From: Oscillospiraceae bacterium
GTDB taxonomy: Bacteria; Bacillota; Clostridia; Oscillospirales; Oscillospiraceae
NCBI GenBank assembly: GCA_017624915.1
Contig: JAGAMC010000011.1
Coordinates: 1-64,000, forward strand
Length of the DNA stretch: 64,000 nt
Reading direction: 5' to 3'
This document shows positions 14,564 to 23,864 of this stretch, in pieces. The translations under genes and the position numbers were made by a program. Below the pieces are notes generated by a model that ran no database searches, was not told the DNA's origin, and saw nothing but the letters and a program-made list of their open reading frames with translations. Numbering within the stretch: the stretch's first letter is position 1; every line of letters starts with the position of its first letter.

Positions 14564-16549
14564 TTAGGAAATGTCCGCCAGATCCAGATATTTATAACCG
14601 TTTTCCGCAATGTGGTTTTTGCGGCCCTGCAGGTCGTCGCCCAGCAGCAGATCGAAGGTATAGGCGGTGCGCTCCACATCTTCGGGCATGACCTTGATCA
14701 GGCGGCGGGTCTCGGGATTCATGGTGGTCAGCCACATCATGTCCGGATCGTTCTCACCAAGACCCTTGGAGCGGTTGATGGCACACTTTTTGCCTGCCAG
14801 CTCGCCATTGACGATGTCGTTTTTCTCCTTGTCGGAGTAAGCAAACCAGGTCTTTTCCTTGCAGGTGATCTCGTACAGGGGGGACTCGGCGATGTAGACA
14901 TAGCCCTGCTCGATCAGGGTGGGCGTCAGACGGTAGAGCATGGTCAGGATCAGGGTGCGGATCTGGAAGCCGTCCACGTCGGCGTCGGTACAGATGACTA
15001 CCTTGTTCCAGCGCAGGTTGCCAAGGTCAAAGGCAGACAGGTCCTTTGCGTGCTTGCCGCTGACCTCCACACCGCAGCCCAGTACCTTGATCAGGTCGGT
15101 GATGATCTCGCTTTTGAAGATGCGGGCGTAATCGGCTTTCAGGCAGTTGAGGATCTTGCCGCGCACGGGCATGATGCCCTGATACTCTGCGTCACGGCTG
15201 AGCTTAACGCTGCCCAATGCGGAGTCGCCTTCCACGATATACAGCTCCCGCCGGGCCACATCCTTGGTGCGGCAGTCCACGAACTTCTGCACCCGGTTGG
15301 AGATGTCCATGGAACCGGTGAGCTTCTTTTTGATGTTCAGGCGGGCCTTCTCCGCCGTCTCCCGGGAGCGCTTGTTGATAAGCACCTGCTCGGCGATTTT
15401 CTGGGCGTCGAAGGGATTTTCGATGAAGTAAACCTCCATCTGGGACTTGAGGAACTCGGCCATGGCGTCCTGAACGAACTTGTTGGTGATGGACTTTTTG
15501 GTCTGGTTTTCGTAGCTGGTCTGGGTGGAGAAGTTGTTGCTCACCAGCACCAGACAGTCCTCCACATCGCCCCAGGACAGCCTGGACTCGTTTTTCTGAT
15601 ACTTGCCGTTCTGCTTGAGGTAGGCATCGATGGCGGAGACAAAGGCGGACTTAAGAGCCTTTTCGGGCGAGCCGCCGTGCTCCAGCCAGGAGGAGTTGTG
15701 ATAATGCTCGATGCGCTGGGCGGTGTTGGAAAAGCAGAAGCATACGGACAGCTTTACCTTGTAGTCGGGCAGGTCGGCCCGGTCACGGCCCTTGCGCTCT
15801 CCCTGCCAGAATACGGGCGGGGTCAGAGACTTTTCTCCCGCCAGCTCTGCCACATAGTCCTGAATGCCGTTGTCGTACTTGAACTCAACGGTTTCAAACT
15901 TGCCGGCAGACACCTCGTTGCGGAAGCGGAACAGGATGCCGGCATTGACCACGGACTGGCGCTTGATGACGTCAGTAAAATAGTCCACCGGAATGTCGAT
16001 GTCGGTAAAGACCTCCAGATCCGGCTTCCAGTGGAATTTCGAGCCGGTCTTTTTGCCGGACCAGGGCTCCTTTTTCAGCCCGCCGATATTCTCGCCCTTT
16101 TCAAAGTGAAGGGTATACTCGCAGCCGTCCCGGTGGATGACCGCGTCAAAGAACTCGGAGGCATACTGGGTGGCGCAGGAGCCCAGACCGTTCAGGCCCA
16201 GAGAATACTCGTAGTTGCTGCCGTCGCTGCCGTACTTGCCGCCGGCGTATAGCTCGCAGAATACCAGTTCCCAGTTGTACTTCTGTTCCTTTTCGTTCCA
16301 GTCCACCGGGCAGCCGCGGCCGAAGTCCTCCACTTCGATGGAGTGGTCGGCATAGCGGGTGACGGTAATGACATTGCCGTGACCCTCACGGGCCTCGTCA
16401 ATGGCGTTGGAAAGGATCTCAAACACGGCGTGCTGGCAGCCGACGATGTCGTTGGAGCCGAAAATAACCCCCGGGCGCTTGCGCACGCGGTCGGCGCCTT
16501 TCAGAGCGGAAATGGACTCGTTGCCGTAGCTGGTTTTCTTCTGTGCCAT
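14564..16549 (-). CDS. type IIA DNA topoisomerase subunit B (ParE/GyrB-like)
   Basis: A 661-residue ATPase subunit. The GHKL ATP site shows FEILSNAIDEAREG near residue 43, DFGRGCPV near 75 and GLNGLGSCATQY near 118. The TOPRIM domain has IVEGDSALGSVKLSRD near 438 and TDADVDGFQIRTLIL near 515. In most GyrB/ParE the first TOPRIM motif is EGDSAGGSAKQGRD, so this protein belongs to a divergent Clostridia branch. It forms an operon with the A subunit downstream. ATP hydrolysis drives strand passage. The complex is probably a topoisomerase IV equivalent. Confidence 0.9.
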   Translation of the reverse strand: MAQKKTSYGNESISALKGADRVRKRPGVIFGSNDIVGCQHAVFEILSNAIDEAREGHGNVITVTRYADHSIEVEDFGRGCPVDWNEKEQKYNWELVFCELYAGGKYGSDGSNYEYSLGLNGLGSCATQYASEFFDAVIHRDGCEYTLHFEKGENIGGLKKEPWSGKKTGSKFHWKPDLEVFTDIDIPVDYFTDVIKRQSVVNAGILFRFRNEVSAGKFETVEFKYDNGIQDYVAELAGEKSLTPPVFWQGERKGRDRADLPDYKVKLSVCFCFSNTAQRIEHYHNSSWLEHGGSPEKALKSAFVSAIDAYLKQNGKYQKNESRLSWGDVEDCLVLVSNNFSTQTSYENQTKKSITNKFVQDAMAEFLKSQMEVYFIENPFDAQKIAEQVLINKRSRETAEKARLNIKKKLTGSMDISNRVQKFVDCRTKDVARRELYIVEGDSALGSVKLSRDAEYQGIMPVRGKILNCLKADYARIFKSEIITDLIKVLGCGVEVSGKHAKDLSAFDLGNLRWNKVVICTDADVDGFQIRTLILTMLYRLTPTLIEQGYVYIAESPLYEITCKEKTWFAYSDKEKNDIVNGELAGKKCAINRSKGLGENDPDMMWLTTMNPETRRLIKVMPEDVERTAYTFDLLLGDDLQGRKNHIAENGYKYLDLADIS

Positions 16550-16707
16550 AAAGCGGATACCTCACTCTTGGGCAGATAATTATACATTTTAATAATACCG
16601 CATTTTGTGGGTGGAAGTCAAGAAAAGCGGTACATATTGGAGAAAAACGGGAAAAAGACATAAAACCGCGCCAAACAGACCACACTGTGTGGGAAAGGGG
16701 CGGTTTC

Positions 16708-17133
16708 ATGGCAGATTATGCGGTTCTGGAACAGGGTGATGCCCTGCGCCGCAGGCTGGAAGCGCAGTTTGGAGAGGCGGCGGATCCGGACAGCACCCCC
16801 CGGCTGCTGGTAGTGGCGCCCGGGTGGGAGCAGCCGTGCGGGCTGCAGTGCGAAACGGTACTGCTGCCCGGCAGTGCCGCGCAGCTGTTGGACAATATAC
16901 AGGCCCGCAGGGCAGTGAGCTATGGCATGTGCGGGCGGGATACCATTACCCTGTCCAGCCGGACGGGACAGCGCCTGTGTGTGGCCATACAGCGGGAGCT
17001 GGTGCGCCTTGACGGGACGGTGGCTGAGCGGCAGGAGGTGGTGCTGAGGGTGAAGCCGGGCACAGGAAATATGGAAGCTCTGGCACTGGTGGGCGCAATG
17101 CTGCTGATCGGAACCGTTCCCGGACAAGTGTAA
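16708..17133 (+). CDS. hypothetical protein
   Basis: A 141-residue protein of unknown function. It has no signal peptide and no clear transmembrane helix, except a weakly hydrophobic C-terminal stretch MEALALVGAMLLIGTVPG. The middle contains RRAVSYGMCGRDTITLSS, which may mark a small regulatory or nucleotide-binding fold, but no named family is recognised. ATG 16708 follows AAGGGG. It is divergent from the topoisomerase operon and convergent with the P-loop gene. Confidence 0.65.
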   Translation: MADYAVLEQGDALRRRLEAQFGEAADPDSTPRLLVVAPGWEQPCGLQCETVLLPGSAAQLLDNIQARRAVSYGMCGRDTITLSSRTGQRLCVAIQRELVRLDGTVAERQEVVLRVKPGTGNMEALALVGAMLLIGTVPGQV

Positions 17134-17134
17134 A

Positions 17135-17165
17135 AAACACCCCGCAGCGCAGCTGCGGGGTGTTT
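17135..17165. terminator. bidirectional terminator
   Basis: AAACACCCCGCAGC/GCTGCGGGGTGTTT hairpin between convergent genes. Confidence 0.85.
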
Positions 17166-17175
17166 GGGCTTATGT

Positions 17176-17586
17176 TCAGAAGTACTTCTTGATGCCCTCG
17201 GAAGCCAGAGAGGCGTCGTCGCTGATGGTGACGGTGAACTTGATGTTGTGCTTTTCGGAGAAAGCGTTCAGCCAGTCCAGGAAGGACTCGGTCTCCAGTC
17301 CGCTGTCGCTGCCGGCGATCTTGGTGAGGCTGTCGATGAAGACGTGGGTAATGTCATAGTTGCCGGCGTACAGGCCGCTGACAAAGCCCTTCAGAGCGGG
17401 ATAATTGGCGATATCGTAATCGCTTGCCTCTACCAGACGGATCTGATAGTGGATATCAAAAGTGAGCTTTTCGCCCTTTTCAATGCAAACGACGTTGCCG
17501 TGCTCGGTCTGGACGGCGGCGTTGATCATCTCGATCATCTGCTTTGTCTTGCCGGAGCCCTTCTTGCCCATGATTACTCTGACCAT
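17176..17586 (-). CDS. small P-loop ATPase-like protein
   Basis: A 136-residue protein with a clear Walker A IMGKKGSGKTKQMIEMIN near residue 5 and a hydrophobic strand ending in acid, THVFIDSLTKIAG near residue 85, as Walker B. It resembles a stripped-down ATPase such as a thymidine-kinase or RecA-like fragment, but is too short for either. ATG 17586 follows AAGGAGTG. The function is unknown. It is the single gene between two terminator regions, and stand-alone copies are frequent in gut Clostridia genomes. Confidence 0.75.
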   Translation of the reverse strand: MVRVIMGKKGSGKTKQMIEMINAAVQTEHGNVVCIEKGEKLTFDIHYQIRLVEASDYDIANYPALKGFVSGLYAGNYDITHVFIDSLTKIAGSDSGLETESFLDWLNAFSEKHNIKFTVTISDDASLASEGIKKYF

Positions 17587-17698
17587 GTGTATCACTCCTT
17601 ACGGTTGTAGTGGCAGGTGGGAGTCCACCAATTCCTTATCTACACTTTATCATATGACGGCCGGATTTTCAACTGAATAATTGTGAAATTTTCGGAAA

Positions 17699-19027
17699 TC
17701 ACAAACGTGCTTCCAGTTCGGCCTTTCGGTCTTCGTAACCGGGCTTGCCCAGCAGGGCGAACATGTTCTTCTTGTAGGCTTCCACGCCGGGCTGGTCAAA
17801 GGGGTTGACCTGCAGCAGGTAACCGGACAGGCCGCACACGTACTCGAAGAAGTAGATGAGCCAGCCCACGCTCTTGGGGCTGATGGAGGGCAGGGTCATC
17901 AGAATGTTGGGCACGCCGCCGTCCACATGGGCCAGAATGGTGCCTCGCAGAGCCTGCTCGGCCACGAAGGACAGGGGCTTGCCGGCCAGGAAGTTCAGAC
18001 CGTCCACATTCTCGGGATCAATGGGGATCAGCAGCTTGCCGTGGGGGTTCTCAAAACGCACGACAGTTTCAAACAGGTTGCGGTGGCCGTCCTGAATATA
18101 CTGGCCCATGGAGTGCAGATCGGCGGTGAATTCCACGCTGGCGGGGAACAGGCCCTTTCCGTCCTTGCCCTCGCTCTCGCCGTACAGCTGCTTCCACCAC
18201 TCGGCAAAGAAGCGGAAGCAGGGCTCATAGCAGGCCAGGATCTCAATGCGCTTGCCGGCCTCGTAGAGGGCGTGGCGGGCGGCGGCGTACTGCCAGCCCA
18301 CATTGTCCATACCGGGCTGGGCAAGCCCCTCCATAGCGTCGGCAGCGCCGGACATCAGCGCGTCGATGTCCACCCCGGCCACGGCAATGGGCAGCAGACC
18401 CACGGCGGTGAGAACGGAGTAGCGGCCGCCGATGTCATCGGGCACCACAAAGGTCTCGTAGCCCTCAGCATCAGCCAGACCCTTCAGAGCGCCACGGGCC
18501 TTGTCGGTGGTGGCGAAAATGCGGCGGGCGGCATCCTGTTTGCCGTATTTGGCCTCCAGCAGGCCCTTGAAGATCCGGAAAGCCACGGCGGGCTCGGTGG
18601 TGGTGCCGGACTTGGAGATGACGTTGACGCAGAAGTCCCGGTCGCCGATCAGGGCGATGGTTTCCAGCATGGCGTCGGTGGACAGTCCGTTTCCGGCAAA
18701 GAGAATGTCAGGGGTATCCTTGCCTTTGAGGTTGTAGTTGTTGGAGCACAGCAGCTCAATCACGGCGCGGGCGCCCAGATAGGAGCCGCCGATGCCCACC
18801 ACAACCAGCACCTGAGCCTCGGAGCGGATCCGCGCCGCGGCAGCTTTGATCCGGGCAAACTCGTCCCGGTCGTAGTTGGCGGGCAGCTTTACCCAGCCGG
18901 TGAACTCGCCGCCGGGACCGTTGCTGTTTTGCAGCATGTCGTGCGCGCGGGTCAGCGCCTGCCGGCGGGAGGGAAGATAGTCGGCGGGGAGGAAGGTGGA
19001 GAGCTTGGACAGATCTAACTGCAGCAT
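17699..19027 (-). CDS. pgi: glucose-6-phosphate isomerase
   Basis: A 442-residue phosphoglucose isomerase, converting glucose 6-phosphate and fructose 6-phosphate. It is the short Firmicutes form of about 440-450 residues. Seen are the two SIS folds with [17 protein letters not shown] near residue 75, [16 protein letters not shown] near 136, the catalytic Glu near [15 protein letters not shown], and the C-terminal [24 protein letters not shown]. The start ATG follows TAAGGAGGCC. It is monocistronic and divergent from the tRNA-Val promoter. Confidence 0.96.
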   Translation of the reverse strand: MLQLDLSKLSTFLPADYLPSRRQALTRAHDMLQNSNGPGGEFTGWVKLPANYDRDEFARIKAAAARIRSEAQVLVVVGIGGSYLGARAVIELLCSNNYNLKGKDTPDILFAGNGLSTDAMLETIALIGDRDFCVNVISKSGTTTEPAVAFRIFKGLLEAKYGKQDAARRIFATTDKARGALKGLADAEGYETFVVPDDIGGRYSVLTAVGLLPIAVAGVDIDALMSGAADAMEGLAQPGMDNVGWQYAAARHALYEAGKRIEILACYEPCFRFFAEWWKQLYGESEGKDGKGLFPASVEFTADLHSMGQYIQDGHRNLFETVVRFENPHGKLLIPIDPENVDGLNFLAGKPLSFVAEQALRGTILAHVDGGVPNILMTLPSISPKSVGWLIYFFEYVCGLSGYLLQVNPFDQPGVEAYKKNMFALLGKPGYEDRKAELEARL

Positions 19028-19139
19028 GGTTGGGCCTCCTTATCGGTATAGTGTGAAACTATTATACATTAAAATGAAAGAGAATGGTAGGGGAAAAGGG
19101 GCAGCGGGAAAAGTTTTTTGCTCAGGCAGAAAAAAGGGG

Positions 19140-19168
19140 TTGACAAAGGCGGATCGGGTCGCTATAAT
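19140..19168 (+). promoter_or_regulatory. consensus promoter of tRNA-Val
   Basis: TTGACA (19140-19145), 17-bp spacer, TATAAT (19163-19168), a perfect sigma-A match. Confidence 0.9.
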
Positions 19169-19182
19169 GACTTATGCTGTTC

Positions 19183-19258
19183 GGACGATTAGCTCAGCTG
19201 GTAGAGCATCCGCTTGACGTGCGGGAGGTCACAGGTTCAAGTCCTGTATCGTCCACCA
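19183..19258 (+). tRNA. tRNA-Val (anticodon GAC)
   Basis: 76 nt with encoded CCA. Acceptor GGACGAT pairs with ATCGTCC; D-arm AGCTCAGCTGGTAGAGC; anticodon loop TTGACGT; T-arm ACAGGTTCAAGTCCTGT. Confidence 0.97.
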
Positions 19259-19260
19259 GA

Positions 19261-19298
19261 AAAACCCTGCAACCTTTCGGTTGCAGGGTTTCTTTTTT
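19261..19298 (+). terminator. terminator of tRNA-Val
   Basis: ACCCTGCAACC/GGTTGCAGGGT stem with a TTTC loop and a T-rich tail. Confidence 0.88.
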
Positions 19299-19320
19299 GT
19301 ACGAGCGATGTGCGCACAAA

Positions 19321-22300
19321 TCAGCCGCCTGATTCCTTGCTCAGGTCATAGCAGGTGATCAGCTGCTCGTCTTTGCCGTCCCAGAGGATTTGGGTGGATT
19401 GAGCCCGTACCCGTACCCCCAGCTTCGAGTTCTCAATGATGCAGGAGTGACCCGCTTCGGTGAGCGGGCAGTTGGGACAAGGGGACTGCCGGCCCATAAA
19501 GGCGCGGTAGCAGGTCATACCCACCCGGCTGCCCAGGGCAAGGGAACGGGTCTTTTTGTTCAGGAACTTGAGCTTATAGGTGTCCGGGTCGATAACATAT
19601 ACCCACGTATCCAGACTGTCCAGAATGTTTTTCAGATTGGCGGCCTGCTCCACGGCCTTGTCCTGAGTGCGTTTTTTCAGCAGGAACATGGCCATGACCT
19701 CCGACAGGAACTGGAGCAGGGAGATCTGCTCCTGGGTCCAAAGGCGGTTGGCAACGCAGTCGTCAAAGCCTATATAGCCCCGGAACACGCCATTGTCCCG
19801 GATGGCGCAGTGGAGCATACTTTTGATGCCCTGGGGCTCCACAATGGCCCGTACCGAGGGGGACAGTTCGGTCACATCCGAGCAGTAGAACATGCCGTGT
19901 TCATCATAGACCTCCGGCCAGCCGGGGATGTCTGTGATGTAGCTGACGTTCTGCAGAAACTCCTTTTGCGGCTCGATGCCCTGATTGCACCACTCAAAGG
20001 TATTGCTGCAGGCGGTGTTGCTCTCGTTGTTTTCAAAGATGTAGGCGCGGCTGACGTTGAACTGGGAGCCAATGTGGGCCAGCAGCTCGTCCACGGTGAC
20101 TTCCACGTCATTGCTTTCGTACAGGGCTCGGAAAACAAAGCGGATGAAAGAGTTGTCGGCAATGTTTGGCTGCTCGTCGGAATCGATGCGAGTGACCACA
20201 TGGGCGCCCACGTCCAGATGGGCTTTGTATTTTTCCCGGGGGTCGTACATCTTGTACTGGTCTTTGCCTTTTCGTTTGGCCAGATAAAGGGCCTCGTCCG
20301 CGTGCTGGAACAGGTTGGAGTAGCCGGGGGCGTGGGTGGGCGCCAGAGCGGCGCCCACAGAGCAGGACACGGGCAGGTCGGGCATAAGCCGGGAGAACAA
20401 TTCGCGGAATGTGCTCAACAGCAGGCGGCAGCGGTCGTGGACCAGCTCCACATTGGGGATGTCCTTGAGGAAAACAAGGAACTCATCGCCGCCGATGCGG
20501 CCGATGATGTCCTGGGAGCGGAACAGGCTGCGCAGGCTGCTGCCGATCTGGGAGAGGACTGCGTCGCCGTACAGGTGACCATAGTTGTCGTTGACAGCCT
20601 TGAAGTTATCCAGATCCAGGATCAGCAGGGCGGACAGCGACTGATCGTCCTGCGCATTGAGATGTTCTGTTACCAGCTGCTGGGTGGAATCCTTGTTGAG
20701 CAGTTTGGTCAGGGAGTCCCGCTCCGCCCGGGCTTTCAGAGCCAGCGTGGTCTGCTTGAATTCATCAATGTCGTAAATAATACCCACGATGCGGTTTGTC
20801 TGTGCGGTCTCATCCCGCTGCAGCCGGGCGTGGATGCGGCACCAGATATATTTCCCGTCCCGGTTGATAATCCGCACTTCCAGATAGGGCTGGGCATTTT
20901 CACCCCGGCGCAGTCCCTCTGCCCACGAAGTCATAGGAGGCAGATCGTCCGGGTGGAAGTGGCTGGCTTTTGGGAGGGAAGTCATGAAGTGTTCGGACAA
21001 CGGGGGATACCCAAATATCTCCTGCCAACGGGAGGAGCAGGTCAGTGTGTCGGTGTCCAGATCCAGGGTGAAGATGACCCCCTCGCTCTGCTTGGTGAGA
21101 AGCTCGTGGCGTTCGGCTTCTGCCCGCAGGGCGTTGATGTTATGGCGAATCTGGGAATTGTCACGCAGGGCGTGGTAGACATACTCCTGCCCGTCGGTCT
21201 CGATGTACACCCGGCTGCGGTCCAGCACCCAGATGGGGTCGGCATTTTTGCGCATCAGGCGATACTCGGTGTCGGCACGCCCGCCGTTTTGCAGGTGGGC
21301 CTGCATGGCGCTGAGGAAGGCGGGACGGTCATCGGGAAGGACCAGATTGAACAGGCGGGAACCGAAAAGCCGCCCTACCTCCTCGCCGGAGAAACCGGTC
21401 AGAGAGAACAGGTCCTGCGCACCTGCATCAATGGTCTGTTCCGTGTCGGCCCGGCAGCGCAGGGCCGTACTTACAAGTCCGTACAGGGCGGGAGAGGAGT
21501 GCAGCGCGCTCTGGATCGGGATGTTGGCTTGGGACGGGGCGGCGGGCAGCTTGTGCCAGATGGCAATGACAATGCGCTGATCGGCATTGCCTGTGTTTAC
21601 CCGCAGGAAGACCAGCTCATAGGGCTGGTAAGTGTCCTGAGTAGGACTGAAGACACGCAGAGGGAAGCTTCGGCGGCGCAGGTTCAGACGGAAAAAGTCC
21701 TCGGTCAGGAAATAGCGCATTTCATTCACTATATCCACATCGTCCGGGTGGATGTTGGAGTGTCGCAGCTGATCCATGATCTGGTTAAAGGGTGCGGAGG
21801 GGATAATGGTGTCCAGATCAGGATTGGGGTTGTACACCACGTGATACAGGTTGTTGTCCAGATCCAGTTCCAGCACCGTGTCGTTGATATAGTGCAGCAC
21901 AGCCTGATACTTCACCTGAGAAAGCTGAAGGGAGTTTAACGTGTGAGCCTTCCATTCCGGACCGGGCAGGGGCATGGTGATATTGTCAGACTTGGGGCTG
22001 TAGCCGTCGGAATACTGGTGGGCGAGCCGGACAAACTGTGTGCGCACCCGCTTGAAGCACTCCAACAGACGGGGAGAGAAGGTGCCGCACTCACCGTTGA
22101 CGATCATGTTGACTGCCTGCCCATAGGGCAGGGCGGGTTTATACACCCGCTGGGAGGTCAGCGCGTCAAAGGCGTCGGCAAGGCCCACCGCCTGGGCACA
22201 GACAGGAATGTCGTCCCCGCTCAGGCCGCAGGGATAGCCCTTGCCGTCCCAGCGCTCGTGGTGGTACAGGGCGATGTTGTAGGCATAGCGCAGATATTCC

Positions 22301-23067
22301 TCGTCCCCCATGCCGCTCAGGTTTTCTACCAGCTGGCTGCCCACGGTGGTGTGGGTCTGCATGATTTTGCGTTCTTCATCGGTCAGAGCGCCCGGCTTGT
22401 TGAGAATGGAATCCGGGATAGAGATCTTGCCGATGTCGTGCAGGGCGGCGGCGCTGGCGATGATACCGATGCTGCTGTCGGTCAAACCATATTCCGGACA
22501 GGCTTCCGCCACGTCTTTGAGCAGGATCTCGGTGAAGCGGCGGATGCGCAGAACGTGGTTGCCCGATTCTGTACTGCGGTGCTCGATGATGGCGGACAGG
22601 GCGTCCAGCATGACCTGATTGGTGTTTCGGATGGTCTGGCTCTGCTCATCCACCAGCTTTTCCAGATGCCACTGATGCAGGAACAGGTCCACGATCACCT
22701 GCACCCGGCGCTGGACCGCGGCGGGAGTGTACGGCTTGAATACTACATCGGTGAAGCCCAGGGCGAAGGCGGCCTCCTCCCGGGAGCCGGTGCCCGTAGG
22801 GGTGATAAACAGCATGACCGGGATAGCATCCGCGCAGCCGGGACGGCAGGCGGCCACCAGTGCCCGCAGCTCATCGGGGCGATCCAGAGAAAGATCGGCA
22901 AGAACGGCTGCAATGCAGCTGCCGTTTTGCTCCAGCAGCATGCCGGCCTGAGCCACAGTCTCCGCTTCAAGCAGGTCGTAGCCGGAGCGGAACATTTCAC
23001 GCAGATTGGCGCGGTCACTGGACCCATCGCCGACCAACAAAAGAGAATCCTTTAATCGGGAGATCAT
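19321..23067 (-). CDS. REC/HD-GYP/PAS/GGDEF/GAF bifunctional c-di-GMP signalling protein
   Basis: A 1248-residue soluble signalling protein that should both make and degrade c-di-GMP. The order is: receiver-like domain 7-125; HD-GYP phosphodiesterase about 150-350, with HDIGK at 210-214 and HHERWDGKGYP at 269-279; PAS-like segments about 540-640 and 660-770; GGDEF cyclase about 780-945, with intact GGDEF at 859-863 and an inhibitory I-site RSQD at 850-853; GAF-like domain about 975-1130; and a C-terminal PAS about 1145-1240 with CPNCP cysteines near 1197. ATG 23067 follows AGGAGGG; the longer frame upstream is rejected. It lies beside a c-di-GMP riboswitch-controlled adhesin and is probably its main input (inference). 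Confidence 0.92.
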   Translation of the reverse strand: MISRLKDSLLLVGDGSSDRANLREMFRSGYDLLEAETVAQAGMLLEQNGSCIAAVLADLSLDRPDELRALVAACRPGCADAIPVMLFITPTGTGSREEAAFALGFTDVVFKPYTPAAVQRRVQVIVDLFLHQWHLEKLVDEQSQTIRNTNQVMLDALSAIIEHRSTESGNHVLRIRRFTEILLKDVAEACPEYGLTDSSIGIIASAAALHDIGKISIPDSILNKPGALTDEERKIMQTHTTVGSQLVENLSGMGDEEYLRYAYNIALYHHERWDGKGYPCGLSGDDIPVCAQAVGLADAFDALTSQRVYKPALPYGQAVNMIVNGECGTFSPRLLECFKRVRTQFVRLAHQYSDGYSPKSDNITMPLPGPEWKAHTLNSLQLSQVKYQAVLHYINDTVLELDLDNNLYHVVYNPNPDLDTIIPSAPFNQIMDQLRHSNIHPDDVDIVNEMRYFLTEDFFRLNLRRRSFPLRVFSPTQDTYQPYELVFLRVNTGNADQRIVIAIWHKLPAAPSQANIPIQSALHSSPALYGLVSTALRCRADTEQTIDAGAQDLFSLTGFSGEEVGRLFGSRLFNLVLPDDRPAFLSAMQAHLQNGGRADTEYRLMRKNADPIWVLDRSRVYIETDGQEYVYHALRDNSQIRHNINALRAEAERHELLTKQSEGVIFTLDLDTDTLTCSSRWQEIFGYPPLSEHFMTSLPKASHFHPDDLPPMTSWAEGLRRGENAQPYLEVRIINRDGKYIWCRIHARLQRDETAQTNRIVGIIYDIDEFKQTTLALKARAERDSLTKLLNKDSTQQLVTEHLNAQDDQSLSALLILDLDNFKAVNDNYGHLYGDAVLSQIGSSLRSLFRSQDIIGRIGGDEFLVFLKDIPNVELVHDRCRLLLSTFRELFSRLMPDLPVSCSVGAALAPTHAPGYSNLFQHADEALYLAKRKGKDQYKMYDPREKYKAHLDVGAHVVTRIDSDEQPNIADNSFIRFVFRALYESNDVEVTVDELLAHIGSQFNVSRAYIFENNESNTACSNTFEWCNQGIEPQKEFLQNVSYITDIPGWPEVYDEHGMFYCSDVTELSPSVRAIVEPQGIKSMLHCAIRDNGVFRGYIGFDDCVANRLWTQEQISLLQFLSEVMAMFLLKKRTQDKAVEQAANLKNILDSLDTWVYVIDPDTYKLKFLNKKTRSLALGSRVGMTCYRAFMGRQSPCPNCPLTEAGHSCIIENSKLGVRVRAQSTQILWDGKDEQLITCYDLSKESGG

Positions 23068-23169
23068 AAGCTGCCCTCCTAAACCGTGCAGATACATTAT
23101 TATAATAGCAAAGCCGGAAGATTGACGCAAGAGCAACTCGTGCGCAAAAGCCCACAAGCCCGTTTCAAA

Positions 23170-23233
23170 AAAAAGATAAAAAATGAACGCGGGAAGCCAA
23201 AATATAACCTGCTGTGTAACCGGCGCATGGTAT
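23170..23233 (+). promoter_or_regulatory. conserved promoter element, copy A
   Basis: About 65 bp that recurs upstream of the sortase gene (copy B, 27900-27962). The 36-bp core 23198-23233 aligns without gaps: CAAAATATAAC, then TG, then GTAACCG, then TGGTAT. The A-rich upstream arm with AAAAGAT and GAACG is also kept. TGGTAT(A) could be an extended -10. Confidence 0.7.
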
Positions 23234-23293
23234 AACAAAGGCACAATAACCCACAGGCGCAGAAAAAGACCGCAGAAAGGGGGCGATGCTTGG

Positions 23294-23722
23294 ATGACCA
23301 CCCGGGCATGGGGAGCGGAATACAGAACCACAACGGTCTGTATCGATTCCTACCAAAACGGGGTTCCGGTGGGCCGATTCTATAACCCGTACATGGAAGA
23401 GGGGTGTAAATTCCTGAGCACCTCACAGTTCCTGATTGAGATGGAACGGGCGCTGGACACCATGGATTTTCCACAAGCTTTCGCGACCACGCGCATCTTT
23501 GCAACGCCTCCGGTACACATCAACGGACCACCGGAGGAACAGCCCCGGCAGGGGGAAACGGCCACCTTCACCGTGAAGGTCCTGTTCCGGCAAAACGCAA
23601 GCTGGCAGGGCACCGTCACATGGCTGGAGGGCCGGCGGGAGCAGAGCTTCCGCAGCGTACTGGAACTGCTGCTGCTGATGGACAGCGCCATACAGGCGCA
23701 GGGGCAGGAGAAAGTCTCATAA
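23294..23722 (+). CDS. hypothetical protein of the adhesin locus
   Basis: A 142-residue soluble protein with no signal peptide, transmembrane helix or known motif. The first half is polar with VCIDSYQNGVPVGRFYNPY near residue 15; the second half reads as alternating beta strands (ETATFTVKVLFRQN, GTVTWLEG) ending in an amphipathic helix. ATG 23294 follows AAAGGGGG; upstream in-frame ATG 23183 has no site and lies inside the promoter element. It is preceded by promoter copy A, the same element that precedes the sortase, and is followed by the c-di-GMP riboswitch, so it is likely co-regulated with the adhesin. No function is proposed. Confidence 0.75.
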   Translation: MTTRAWGAEYRTTTVCIDSYQNGVPVGRFYNPYMEEGCKFLSTSQFLIEMERALDTMDFPQAFATTRIFATPPVHINGPPEEQPRQGETATFTVKVLFRQNASWQGTVTWLEGRREQSFRSVLELLLLMDSAIQAQGQEKVS

Positions 23723-23768
23723 AACGATCCACAAGAAAAATCAAAATATAAAGTAAAAGGACCTGGAA

Positions 23769-23864
23769 GAAATATTCGATAAGTGGCAAACCAGCCGAAA
23801 GGCTGGGACGCAAAGCGAGCGGGCTAAGGCTGAAAGGCTATGCCGGCGCGGCTGCCGATATTTC
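23769..23864 (+). ncRNA. c-di-GMP-I (GEMM-I) riboswitch
   Basis: The aptamer core is unmistakable: GGCAAACC, a P2 stem capped by GAAA (CCAGCC-GAAA-GGCTGG), then GACGCAAAGC and a second helix region with GGCTAAGG, CTGAAAGGCT and GGCTGCCGA, as in the Vibrio Vc2 class. P1 forms between GAAATAT (23769-23775) and ATATTTC (23858-23864). The 3' strand of P1 can alternatively pair with the adhesin ribosome-binding region, so ligand binding is predicted to free translation. Confidence 0.93.

Noticed and set aside
12451..16252. Long plus-strand frames of 702 and 619 residues opposite the topoisomerase genes
   Set aside because: Shadow frames; catalytic motifs of both subunits lie on the minus strand.
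19390..21939. 849-residue open frame antisense to the c-di-GMP protein
   Set aside because: Shadow frame; the sense strand carries GGDEF, PAS and GAF motifs.
23068..23331. 88-residue N-terminal extension of the c-di-GMP protein
   Set aside because: The extension has no ribosome site, overlaps promoter copy A on the other strand, and the ATG at 23067 has AGGAGGG at good spacing.
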